64,000 nt of DNA. Source: an uncultured bacterium. Lineage in GTDB: Bacteria > Bacillota > Clostridia > Oscillospirales > Oscillospiraceae. The notes below the pieces were generated by a model. It saw only the letters and a program-made list of their open reading frames with translations, ran no database searches and was not told where the DNA came from. The translations under genes were made by a program, and so were the position numbers. How positions within the stretch are numbered: the stretch's first letter is position 1; each line of letters begins with the position of its first letter. Shown here one piece after another: positions 25,291 to 33,307 of this stretch. The stretch covers positions 1-64,000 of the forward strand of contig CAMCCC010000001.1 in the NCBI GenBank assembly GCA_945873205.1. The letters are read 5' to 3'.

Positions 25291-25899
25291 TCAGGCTTCT
25301 TCCTGAGAAGCAAGCTCCCGAAGCCGGAGCCAGTGCTCGTGAAGGGCTGCGTCATCGTCGTTGAGCCAGAGGGCGTTATACCCATCGCTGTACTTAACAG
25401 GCAGGGCGAACATCAGCCCCAGGCCCAGGCCGAGAATACCGGCAGAGAGGGAGAACAGGGTGAGGACCAGCATGCCGCCGCTGATAAAATATACCCAGAG
25501 GAAAAGCAGCCCGGAAAGAAGGTTCAGGCAAATTCCGCCCAGACTGTAAAGGGAGAGGGGGAAGCAGCCATCCTCATCCGGCTCCGGCGGGCACATGACG
25601 CAGCGGCACAGCAGACCGCATTGGGCCAGAAGCCGGGGACCAAAACGGAAGGAGACAAACCCATACCCGGACAAAAGCCCGAACAGCAGGTGGCCCAGCT
25701 CATGGAGGACAATCTGCAAAACAAAGGCCAGAGCCAGACACAGCAGCGCGGCCAGGGCCACCAGCAGCATCAGCGGCCAGGAGAATTGATTGGCCAGCTT
25801 AAGGCAATAGTCCGCCACCATCACGCCCCAGAGGCAGCCCATGGCAAGGCCGAACAACAGATTTGTAAAAGTGAAGCCGGAAGAAATTTTGTTTTTCAT
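25291..25899 (-). CDS. M50-like site-2 protease family membrane protein
   Basis: 202 residues. It has about five membrane helices, the zinc-binding motif HELGH (in IVLHELGHLLFG) and the later M50 motif with Pro-x4-Asp-Gly (ALPVKYSDGYNAL). This suggests an intramembrane zinc protease, shorter than RseP-type enzymes and without a PDZ domain. A Cys cluster (CGLLCRCVMCPPE) between them is unusual. The ATG at 25899 has GGAG seven bases upstream; a longer frame exists but lacks support. The substrate is unknown. Confidence 0.75.
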   Translation of the reverse strand: MKNKISSGFTFTNLLFGLAMGCLWGVMVADYCLKLANQFSWPLMLLVALAALLCLALAFVLQIVLHELGHLLFGLLSGYGFVSFRFGPRLLAQCGLLCRCVMCPPEPDEDGCFPLSLYSLGGICLNLLSGLLFLWVYFISGGMLVLTLFSLSAGILGLGLGLMFALPVKYSDGYNALWLNDDDAALHEHWLRLRELASQEEA

Positions 25900-26087
25900 A
25901 GGAAACTCCATTGGTAAAGAAAATAAATATGAACAGGCAATGAAACTTTTGAAAACCGCAGGACAAAGCGGGAAGTTTGTGGTAAAATCAAAAAATCTTA
26001 TAAAAGAAAACACCGGCCTGCGGCCGATGTCCCGGACAGAGCACAGCGGCTCCAATTTTGTTTGGTGCTTCGTTTAACGCCCCAAAA

Positions 26088-26116
26088 CAAACTTGAAGCC
26101 TTGCGCTTCAAGTTTG
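26088..26116 (-). terminator. Likely terminator of the tRNA-Arg gene
   Basis: A 12-bp perfect stem (26088-26099 with 26105-26116), followed on the minus strand by TTTTGGGG. It lies about 80 bases past the tRNA 3' end. Confidence 0.65.
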
Positions 26117-26193
26117 AGAGGAAGAACAAGGGAGCAGAGTGCAGTTTTCGCCGCAAGGCGGAAACGGAACGGTGCGAGCTTGTTCTGACGTTG

Positions 26194-26270
26194 TGGCACT
26201 CCCGGCGCGATTCGAACGCGCGACCTTCCGCTTAGGAGGCGGATGCTCTATCCTGCTGAGCTACGGAAGC
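26194..26270 (-). tRNA. tRNA-Arg, anticodon CCT
   Basis: 77 bases on the minus strand, starting GCTTCCG and ending with an encoded CCA. The acceptor stem pairs GCTTCCG with CGGGAGT with two G-U pairs. The D arm holds AGCTCAGCAGGATAGAGC, the anticodon loop is CTCCTAA (anticodon CCT, reading AGG), and the T arm is CGCGCGTTCGAATCGCGCC. A TTGACA/TAAAAT promoter precedes it. Confidence 0.97.
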
Positions 26271-26288
26271 ATATCCAAAATTGGCTTT

Positions 26289-26317
26289 ATTTTAGCGCAG
26301 ATTCATGTCTATGTCAA
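26289..26317 (-). promoter_or_regulatory. Promoter for tRNA-Arg
   Basis: On the minus strand a perfect TTGACA (26312-26317) and TAAAAT (26289-26294) are separated by 17 bases, ending 19 bases before the tRNA. Confidence 0.85.
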
Positions 26318-26332
26318 TAAGAAGGGGAAAGA

Positions 26333-29251
26333 ATGCTCAAACTACAGTCTATCAAGAAGGATTACATCGCCGGGGACTCCGTGGTCCATGCGCTGAAGGG
26401 TGTGGACCTGGAATTCCGTGAAAGCGAGTTTGTGGCCATCCTGGGCCACTCCGGCTGCGGCAAGACCACGCTGCTGAACATCATCGGGGGCCTGGATCAG
26501 TATACCTCCGGGGACCTGATCATCAACGGCAAATCCACCAAGAACTTTAGCGACAGCGACTGGGATACCTACCGCAACCACTCGGTGGGCTTTGTGTTTC
26601 AGTCTTATAATTTGATCCCCCATCAGACGGTGCTTGCCAATGTGGAGCTGGCGCTGACCCTCTCCGGCGTTGGCCCGGCGGAGCGGAAGGCCAGGGCCAG
26701 GGAAGCCCTGGAGAAGGTGGGCCTGGGGGATCAGCTTTACAAAAAGCCCAACCAGATGTCCGGCGGCCAGATGCAGCGGGTGGCCATCGCCCGGGCTCTG
26801 GTGAACGACCCGGATATCCTTATGGCGGATGAGCCCACCGGCGCCCTGGACTCTGACACCTCGGTGCAGATCATGGACCTGCTGAAGGAAATCTCCAAGG
26901 ACAAGCTGATCATCATGGTGACCCACAACCCGGAGCTGGCCATGGAGTACGCCAGCCGGGTCATCAAGCTGAAGGACGGCCTCATTGTGGACGACAGCGC
27001 TCCCTATGTCTCCGGCGACACCGAAAGTGCTCCGGCCAGACAGGGGAAAAAGACCTCCATGAGCTTTCTCACCGCCCTGGCCCTTTCCACCAACAACCTG
27101 ATGACCAAAAAGGCCCGCACCATTCTGACGGCCTTTGCCGGCAGCATCGGCATCATCGGCATCGCGCTGATCATGTCCCTGTCCAACGGCATACAGATTT
27201 ACATCGACAAGATTCAGAAGGATACTCTTTCCAGCTACCCCATTACCATCCAGGCCGAGACTCTGGACATGACCAGCATGATGACCAGCATGATGGGCGT
27301 TCAGGCCCAGGCGGAGGAAAACCAGCACGACAAGGACGCGGTCTATTCCAGCACCGTCATGTATGACATGATGAACTCCATGGTTTCCGCCGAGACCCAG
27401 ACCAACAACCTGAAGGCCTTCAAAAAATACCTGGAGGACGATGCCGGGGAGATCGCGCCCCATATCAGCTCCATCCAGTATTCCTATGACCTGGACATGA
27501 ACCTCTATGCCCAGGATGTGGACGACAACATTGTAAAGACCGACGTGGTGGACCTGCTGCAGTCAGCCATGAGCCAGACCTTCGGCGGCGACTACAGCAG
27601 CTATTTCGCCACCTTCGGGCAGATGTACGCGGTGATGGACGTCTGGCAGGAGATGCTGCCCGGCGAGAACGGGGAGGCGATCAATCCCCTGCTGAAAAGC
27701 CAGTATGACGTGCTTTACGGCAAGTGGCCGGAGAAGTACGACGAGGTGGTGCTGGTGGTGGATAAGAACAACGAGGTCTCTGACCTGGTGCTCTACGCCC
27801 TGGGCCTGAAATCCAACAGCAGCCTGGCCGACGATATGCAGACCTTCATGAACCAGGAGAACCTCAATACCCAGTTGGAGAGCTGGAGCTATGAGGACAT
27901 CTGCGGCATGAGCTTCCGGTACATCTATCCCGCCGACGAATACAAGTGGGACGAGGACAAGGAAGAATATGTGAACATGACCGAGGAGGACCTGGGCCTG
28001 CGTACCCTGTTCAACAACGGCCTGGAGGTGAAGATCGTCGGCATTATCCGCCAGAACGAGGACGCCATGTCCGGCATGATGACCGGCTCCATCGGCTACA
28101 CCCACGACCTGGTGGAGCATGTGGTGGAGCAGGCGGCGGGGAAGGAGCTGGTGCGCAGGCAGCTGGCAGACCCGGAGCATGATGTGTTCAATGGCCTGCC
28201 CTTCCTGGACAAGGAGGACGAGGCCCTGACCAAGAGCCGCAAGGCCCAGGCCGCCAGGGATTACATCGACGCGGCGGATGATGAGCAGCTGGCGGAGCTC
28301 TATGTGAAGTATATGAGCATCCCGGAGGAGAGCTATGTGCAGGAGCTCATTGACGAGCAGATGGAGGACACCACCAGGGCCGACATTGAGGACATGGTGC
28401 TGGAATACTACCCCGGCTATGCCTCCATGCTGGAGGAAATGGACGACGAGACCCTCTTTGACTATGTTGAGCAGATGATTGCCACCCAGGTGGAGGAGCA
28501 GTACGGCATCCAGATGGAGCGGATGTACAGCTACCTGTCCGACAGCCAGCTGGCCAGGGAATTCCGGCTGCTGAGTCTGGAGGAGGACGATTACATCTGG
28601 CTCTATGACCACGCCATGCCCCCGGTGTATTCCACCGGCAGCTATGAGGCCAGCCTGCACAAGCTGGGCTATGTGGACCTGGAAAGCCCCAGCACCATTA
28701 ACATCTATGCCTCCACCTTCGAGGATAAGGACGCCATCGCCGGCGCCATCGAGCGCTATAACGACACGGTGAGCGAGGACGACAAGATTGAGTACACCGA
28801 CATGGTGGCCCTGCTGATGAGCTCCATCACCACCATTATCAACGTGATCAGCTATGTGCTGATCGCCTTCGTGGCCATCTCCCTGGTGGTGTCCTCCATT
28901 ATGATCGGCATCATCACCTACATAAGCGTTCTGGAGCGCACCAAGGAGATCGGTATTCTCCGGGCCATCGGCGCCTCCAAGAAGGACGTCTCCCGGGTGT
29001 TTAATGCGGAGACCTTCATCATCGGCCTTACCGCGGGTGTGATCGGCATCGTGTCCACCCTGCTGCTGAACATCCCCATCAACATCATCATCCATGACCT
29101 GACCGGCATCATGGCCATCAACTCCACCCTGCCTGTGGCCGGTGCCGTGGGCCTGGTGATCATCAGCGTGGCCCTGACCTTTATCGCGGGGCTGATCCCC
29201 TCCGGCCTTGCCGCCAAGAAGGACCCGGTGGAGGCCCTGCGGACAGAATAA
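26333..29251 (+). CDS. Fused ABC transporter, ATP-binding protein and FtsX-type permease (MacB-like)
   Basis: 972 residues. The N-terminal ATPase domain (about 1-225) has Walker A GHSGCGKTT, signature MSGGQMQRVAIARAL and Walker B MADEPTGALD. One membrane helix at about 265-285 leads into a very large extracytoplasmic domain of roughly 550 residues, whose second half is rich in Asp and Glu. Three C-terminal helices follow with the FtsX-type motif RTKEIGILRAIGASKKDVSRVF. MacB-like transporters act as mechanotransmitters or export peptides; the substrate is unknown. AGGGGAAAG precedes the ATG. No two-component system is adjacent. Confidence 0.88.
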   Translation: MLKLQSIKKDYIAGDSVVHALKGVDLEFRESEFVAILGHSGCGKTTLLNIIGGLDQYTSGDLIINGKSTKNFSDSDWDTYRNHSVGFVFQSYNLIPHQTVLANVELALTLSGVGPAERKARAREALEKVGLGDQLYKKPNQMSGGQMQRVAIARALVNDPDILMADEPTGALDSDTSVQIMDLLKEISKDKLIIMVTHNPELAMEYASRVIKLKDGLIVDDSAPYVSGDTESAPARQGKKTSMSFLTALALSTNNLMTKKARTILTAFAGSIGIIGIALIMSLSNGIQIYIDKIQKDTLSSYPITIQAETLDMTSMMTSMMGVQAQAEENQHDKDAVYSSTVMYDMMNSMVSAETQTNNLKAFKKYLEDDAGEIAPHISSIQYSYDLDMNLYAQDVDDNIVKTDVVDLLQSAMSQTFGGDYSSYFATFGQMYAVMDVWQEMLPGENGEAINPLLKSQYDVLYGKWPEKYDEVVLVVDKNNEVSDLVLYALGLKSNSSLADDMQTFMNQENLNTQLESWSYEDICGMSFRYIYPADEYKWDEDKEEYVNMTEEDLGLRTLFNNGLEVKIVGIIRQNEDAMSGMMTGSIGYTHDLVEHVVEQAAGKELVRRQLADPEHDVFNGLPFLDKEDEALTKSRKAQAARDYIDAADDEQLAELYVKYMSIPEESYVQELIDEQMEDTTRADIEDMVLEYYPGYASMLEEMDDETLFDYVEQMIATQVEEQYGIQMERMYSYLSDSQLAREFRLLSLEEDDYIWLYDHAMPPVYSTGSYEASLHKLGYVDLESPSTINIYASTFEDKDAIAGAIERYNDTVSEDDKIEYTDMVALLMSSITTIINVISYVLIAFVAISLVVSSIMIGIITYISVLERTKEIGILRAIGASKKDVSRVFNAETFIIGLTAGVIGIVSTLLLNIPINIIIHDLTGIMAINSTLPVAGAVGLVIISVALTFIAGLIPSGLAAKKDPVEALRTE

Positions 29252-29319
29252 AGAAAAACAAAAATTGAAAGAATAAGCCTATCAGAAAGCAACAAAATAA
29301 AAACGAGGAGGACGAAAAA

Positions 29320-29625
29320 ATGTCTGCAATTCAAGTAAACAAGGATAATTTCCAGGAAGTGGTGCTGAACAGCGATAAGCCGGTTCTGGTGGATTTCTGG
29401 GCCAGCTGGTGCGGCCCCTGCCGGATGGTGGCCCCTGTGCTGGAAGAGATCGCCAATGAGCGCAGCGACGTGAAGGTCTGCAAGATCAATGTGGACGAGG
29501 AGCCGGAGCTGGCCGGCCGCTACAATGTGATGAGCATCCCCACCCTGCTGGTGGTGAAGGAGGGCCAGGTGGTCAATCAGGCTGTGGGCGCCAGACCCAA
29601 GAGCCAGATCCTCTCCCTGCTATGA
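29320..29625 (+). CDS. trxA: Thioredoxin
   Basis: 101 residues, a single thioredoxin fold with active site WCGPC (ASWCGPCRMVAPVL) and the cis-proline motif SIPTLLVV. Reduces cytoplasmic disulfides. GAGGAGG precedes the ATG. It is preceded by a 68-base AT-rich gap and followed by a strong terminator, so it is probably its own unit, located beside other thiol-redox genes. Confidence 0.95.
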   Translation: MSAIQVNKDNFQEVVLNSDKPVLVDFWASWCGPCRMVAPVLEEIANERSDVKVCKINVDEEPELAGRYNVMSIPTLLVVKEGQVVNQAVGARPKSQILSLL

Positions 29626-29626
29626 C

Positions 29627-29667
29627 AAAAATGCTCTCCGCAAGAAGTTTTTGCGGAGAGCATTTTT
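29627..29667. terminator. Terminator after thioredoxin
   Basis: A long perfect stem (AAAAATGCTCTCCGCAA with its complement) ends in TTTTT; A residues on the left allow use in both directions. Confidence 0.93.
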
Positions 29668-29680
29668 ATGCCCGCCGTGG

Positions 29681-29709
29681 ATGACAAGGCGGGTGTTTTG
29701 ATGTATAAT
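29681..29709 (+). promoter_or_regulatory. Promoter for the DUF6132-ccdA-tlpA operon
   Basis: ATGACA (29681-29686) and a perfect TATAAT (29704-29709) are 17 bases apart. A second TATAAT at 29715-29720 sits in an 11-base direct repeat (GATGTATAATA). Confidence 0.7.
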
Positions 29710-29744
29710 AGATGTATAATATAAGAAAAGAAAGGGGAGGGGCC

Positions 29745-29954
29745 ATGAAACCCAGAAGCAAAAGGATCCTGCGCCTGCTGCTGTTTGCCCTGGCGGGTGC
29801 TTTGGCGGGCTATGCTTATTATTTCTTTTTCGGCTGCACCAGAGGCTGCGCCATTACCGGCAGTCCCTGGCGTTCCATGCTGTATATGGCGGTGCTGGGC
29901 CTGTTTATCGCCTTTGCCAGTGAGAAGGAGGGGGACAGCCAATGCAATACCTGA
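29745..29954 (+). CDS. Small membrane protein, DUF6132-like
   Basis: 69 residues with two membrane helices around the loop FFGCTRGCAITGSPWRS. This GC-x3-C-x-ITG-x-P pattern resembles the DUF6132 family, often found with thioredoxin-like genes. GGGGAGGGG precedes the ATG. It overlaps ccdA by 13 bases, indicating coupled translation. The two loop cysteines suggest a part in moving thiol electrons or sulfur across the membrane (inference). Confidence 0.75.
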   Translation: MKPRSKRILRLLLFALAGALAGYAYYFFFGCTRGCAITGSPWRSMLYMAVLGLFIAFASEKEGDSQCNT

Positions 29955-30604
29955 TTTCCTTTTTAGAGGGGGTCATTACCTTCATTTCTCCCTGCCTGCT
30001 GCCCATGCTGCCGGTCTATGTGTCCTACTTCGCCGGCGGCGGAGAGCGTAGCACCGGGAAAACCCTGAAGTCGGCCCTGGGCTTTGTGGCCGGTTTCAGC
30101 CTGACCTTTATCGCCCTGGGCACCCTGGCGGGGACGGTGGGCAGCTTCCTGCGGAGCCGCCAGACGGCGGTGAACATTGTTTCGGGCCTGATTGTGATCT
30201 TCTTTGGCCTCAACTTCCTGGGTATCATCCGGCTGAACCTGTTCCGGGGCAGCAGCCGCCAGGTGGAAACCGGGAATATGGGCTTCTTTTCGGCTTTGGT
30301 GTTCGGCCTGGTGTTTTCCGTGGGCTGGACGCCCTGCGTGGGGGCTTTTCTGGGCTCGGCCCTGATGCTGGCTTCCCAGCAGGGGCAGGCCCTGATGGGG
30401 ATGCTGATGCTGCTGGCCTATTCCCTGGGGCTGGGGATCCCCTTTGTGATCAGCGCGTTGCTGATCGATTATCTGAAATCCGCCTTTGACTGGATAAAAC
30501 GCAATTACCGGGTGATCAATGCTGTCTGCGGTTGGCTGCTGGTGCTGATGGGCCTGCTGATGGCCACCGGGCTGATGGGCCGGTTTTTGGCACTGTTGAG
30601 TTAA
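29942..30604 (+). CDS. ccdA: CcdA-type thiol-disulfide membrane transporter
   Basis: 220 residues with six membrane helices. The two conserved Cys motifs are FISPCLLPMLPVYVSY in helix 1 and GWTPCVGAFLGSAL in helix 4, the pair that shuttles electrons from cytoplasmic thioredoxin to outward-facing partners. No cytochrome c maturation genes are near; its partner is most likely the TlpA-like protein that starts ten bases downstream. Confidence 0.92.
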   Translation: MQYLISFLEGVITFISPCLLPMLPVYVSYFAGGGERSTGKTLKSALGFVAGFSLTFIALGTLAGTVGSFLRSRQTAVNIVSGLIVIFFGLNFLGIIRLNLFRGSSRQVETGNMGFFSALVFGLVFSVGWTPCVGAFLGSALMLASQQGQALMGMLMLLAYSLGLGIPFVISALLIDYLKSAFDWIKRNYRVINAVCGWLLVLMGLLMATGLMGRFLALLS

Positions 30605-30614
30605 GGAGGGCAGT

Positions 30615-31220
30615 ATGGAAAAGAATAAAAGAGTTTTGCTGATCATTGTGCTGGTGCTGGCCCTGGTGCTGGGCGGCGCGGGGCTGCTGTACCGGCAGCT
30701 GAGCGCCGGTTACACCCCGGAGCAGTTAAGCCTGGCAGCTGGGGAACAGGTACCTGCCGCAAGCAGCCCGGCAGCGGGGGAGCCGGCGGAAGAAGCCCAG
30801 ACCGCGCCGGACTTTACCGTCTACGACGCGGAGGGGAACGCGGTGAAGCTCTCGGACTATTTCGGAAAGCCTATTGTCCTGAACTTCTGGGCCAGCTGGT
30901 GCGGCCCCTGCCGCGGTGAAATGCCGGACTTCAACGCCGCCCATGAGGCCCTGGGGGATCAGGTGCAGTTTCTCATGGTGAACATGACCGACGGCAGCCG
31001 GGAGACGGTGGAGACGGCCGCAAAGCTGGTGGACGATGAGGGCTACAGCTTTACGGTGCTCTATGACCAGGACATGGATGCGGCGTCTGTCTATGGGGTC
31101 TACTCCATACCCAGCACCTATTTCATCGCCGCCGACGGCAGCCTGGTGGCCAGGGCCAGCGGCGCAATCGATGCCGACACCCTGCAAAAGGGCATTGACA
31201 TGATCAACACGCAATCATAA
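30615..31220 (+). CDS. Membrane-anchored TlpA/ResA-like thiol-disulfide oxidoreductase
   Basis: 201 residues. An N-terminal membrane anchor (about 6-27) and Ala/Glu-rich linker precede an extracytoplasmic thioredoxin fold, with active site ASWCGPCRGEMPDF and cis-proline YSIPSTYFI. It would reduce disulfides on the outer side of the membrane using electrons passed by CcdA. AAGGAGG precedes the ATG. It is the last gene of the redox operon and is followed by a terminator. Confidence 0.92.
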   Translation: MEKNKRVLLIIVLVLALVLGGAGLLYRQLSAGYTPEQLSLAAGEQVPAASSPAAGEPAEEAQTAPDFTVYDAEGNAVKLSDYFGKPIVLNFWASWCGPCRGEMPDFNAAHEALGDQVQFLMVNMTDGSRETVETAAKLVDDEGYSFTVLYDQDMDAASVYGVYSIPSTYFIAADGSLVARASGAIDADTLQKGIDMINTQS

Positions 31221-31238
31221 AAGGAACCCCGGTTGAAG

Positions 31239-31281
31239 AAATGAGCCGCGGCATTGCTTTCGCTTTGCCGCGGCTCATTTT
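31239..31281. terminator. Bidirectional terminator between tlpA-like and the converging gene
   Basis: A 15-bp perfect stem AAATGAGCCGCGGCA / TGCCGCGGCTCATTT with a 12-base loop and T residues beyond. Confidence 0.9.
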
Positions 31282-31309
31282 ATGTTGCTATTTTAATGGA
31301 AGAGAGAAA

Positions 31310-33070
31310 TCAGAAACCGGGGTCAAACACAAGGCTTTCCGCCGGAACCAGCAGGGAATCCTGGGGAATGTAATTCAGGGTGACGGTATCGCCGGGGTTC
31401 AGAAGCACCGCCGCCGGACAGCTCTTGGCGCTGATGGTATAGTAGACGTTTCCGCCCTCCAGCAGGAAATAGAAAACCGTGTTCCCATCGATATTCGCGG
31501 AGCGGATGTCCGCAATGGCGCCGCTTACAGACACGGTCTGGGCAGAGACATCGGAAGCCGGGGGAGGCGTGAGGGCTTCCTCGTCGATCAGTTTGTTGCT
31601 GACCAGCTGGGCATGGTAGTTGTTCCGGCATTCCTCCAGAGAATAGCCGGTGGCCACCACCTGATACTGCTGCACGTTGACCATGGCATACATCTTCACC
31701 AGACCGGCGCTGTCCTTCAGGGCCATGAAATAGGTGGGCTGGTCGGAAACGTTCAGCAGCAGGGGGAAGGTGGCCTTATAGCTGTACTGCTGCACAGCGC
31801 CCTGGGCCGACGACATGGCAGAATACTCCTCCGCACCGGCGCAGGAATAGTACCGGGCCTCCTTGGTTCGCTGATTCACCAGAATGAAGCCGATGTTGCC
31901 CCGGTCCCCGGTGACGGAGGTGATGCCGGTGTACATCCAGACGTCATCATCCTGGGCGATGAAGTTATAGCCCTGGGTAGTGGTGGTACAGCCGGTCTGG
32001 CTGAACCAGGAGTTCCAGTAACCGTTGTTGTACTTGCCGTAGTAATTGTACTGGGCCACCAGCAGGTCGGCGGCATAGACTCGGTCGACCCAGGTGGGGA
32101 TGTCGGCCACGTCGTAATAGGTGGTCTCGCCGGTGACAGCGTTCATCAAAACCGCGCCGATCACATCCGCGCCGTCGAACAGGCCGATGGTTTTATCGAT
32201 CACAGAGGCCACCCAATAGGGAGTGCCGGTTTCATCGATTTCAAAATTCACATCATCAAACAGGCAGGTGGGGTAGGCAAAGCGCAGGTGCCGGCTCAGA
32301 TCCCGCCCAAAGTATTCGGAAGGGGAGTACTTGATGCCTTCTTCCAGGCGGACCACACTGACCTCCTGGGTGCGCATATCGATGGTCATATAGGCGGGGA
32401 TACCGTTGCGGTAGTTGTTCCACCACTTGAAGAAGCCGCCATAGTTCAGGTAATTGACACGCACCGGGCTGCCCTGATAGTTGATCTGGGCGGAGGAGGT
32501 GCTGACGGTAAACTGGCTGACAAGATCGCTCAGCTCGCCCAGCTTACGGTTGGCCAGGTTGTTTGAGGAGTCCTCATCCAGCATGGGGATCTGGTTCCAG
32601 CTGATTTCCGACACCTCCGCCGTGAAATCGCCTTCCTCCACAGGCAGCAGGCGGGAGTAGTCCGGCGCACGGAACAGCGCCCAGCCCACCACAGAGCCGA
32701 TCACAACAACCACGCCGACCAGAGCCACCGTCCAGAACGGGACAGCCAGCCGCTTACGGCAATAGCGGAGGTATTCCCCCGGTGTAACGGCCCGGTAACC
32801 ATCCAGCGTGATCATACACACGGAGAATACAATGCAGAGAAAAACAATAAACCAATAGAAGTCCCCGCTGTGGACATTCAGAGCGGGCAGCTTAAAGTAG
32901 AAATATACCGCGCCGAAGGCCAGGGTGAGCAGCAGACTGATCAAAAGACGGGTGAAAGGCGTGCCTCTTGCCCGCCGGGGCCTGGCCGGACCCCGCCGCG
33001 GGGAGCCGCCCTGAGCCTGTCCCATGGGCGCACCCATAGGGCCAAACAACAAATGCCATAGGATATCCAT
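31310..33070 (-). CDS. Conserved membrane protein of unknown function (586 residues)
   Basis: A short Arg/Pro-rich cytoplasmic head (about 20-40) is followed by three membrane helices within about 43-165. A large soluble part of some 400 residues then faces outward. It contains a recognisable but uncharacterised sequence pattern: a stretch around AVLMNAVTGETTYYDV, then IGFILVNQRTKEARYYSCAG, then EGAVQQ-like SAQGAVQQYSYKATFP and YFMALKDSAGLVKMYAMVNV. Proteins with this pattern occur in other Firmicutes without a function. The last 80 residues look like a small beta-rich domain. AAAGGA precedes the ATG at 33070. Monocistronic. Confidence 0.75.
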   Translation of the reverse strand: MDILWHLLFGPMGAPMGQAQGGSPRRGPARPRRARGTPFTRLLISLLLTLAFGAVYFYFKLPALNVHSGDFYWFIVFLCIVFSVCMITLDGYRAVTPGEYLRYCRKRLAVPFWTVALVGVVVVIGSVVGWALFRAPDYSRLLPVEEGDFTAEVSEISWNQIPMLDEDSSNNLANRKLGELSDLVSQFTVSTSSAQINYQGSPVRVNYLNYGGFFKWWNNYRNGIPAYMTIDMRTQEVSVVRLEEGIKYSPSEYFGRDLSRHLRFAYPTCLFDDVNFEIDETGTPYWVASVIDKTIGLFDGADVIGAVLMNAVTGETTYYDVADIPTWVDRVYAADLLVAQYNYYGKYNNGYWNSWFSQTGCTTTTQGYNFIAQDDDVWMYTGITSVTGDRGNIGFILVNQRTKEARYYSCAGAEEYSAMSSAQGAVQQYSYKATFPLLLNVSDQPTYFMALKDSAGLVKMYAMVNVQQYQVVATGYSLEECRNNYHAQLVSNKLIDEEALTPPPASDVSAQTVSVSGAIADIRSANIDGNTVFYFLLEGGNVYYTISAKSCPAAVLLNPGDTVTLNYIPQDSLLVPAESLVFDPGF

Positions 33071-33168
33071 ACTGTGTTTCCTTTCTGTCTTGCTTTGCCG
33101 GGCTGCCGGGGGTTCCGATTTGCCGTAACAGGCAGCCGGTATCGTTTGCAAATATTTTGATTGTTTAG

Positions 33169-33197
33169 ACTATAGCATAATTCCTGTCCAAAAACAA
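33169..33197 (-). promoter_or_regulatory. Promoter for the 586-residue membrane protein gene
   Basis: On the minus strand TTGTTT-like (AAACAA complement, 33192-33197) and TATAGT (33169-33174) are 17 bases apart. Confidence 0.55.
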
Positions 33198-33229
33198 TCA
33201 CGGATATTCTGCCGAACGGCCAAAGCCTG

Positions 33230-33258
33230 TTGAACATTGGGCCGTGAACTGCTATACT
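33230..33258 (+). promoter_or_regulatory. Promoter for purine nucleoside phosphorylase
   Basis: TTGAAC (33230-33235) and TATACT (33253-33258) with a 17-base spacer. Confidence 0.75.
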
Positions 33259-33307
33259 GGAACCAAAGACAGCAGTTGAACGATGAATCAAAAAAGGAGA
33301 TGCGCTT

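Noticed and set aside
25960-25988. Possible plus-strand promoter (AGGACA, 17 bases, TAAAAT)
   Set aside because: No plus-strand gene follows before the antisense tRNA, and the -35 is poor.
26139-26396. 85-codon plus-strand frame over the tRNA-Arg region
   Set aside because: It is antisense to a well-formed tRNA and runs out of frame into the ABC transporter start; such frames over tRNAs are chance products.
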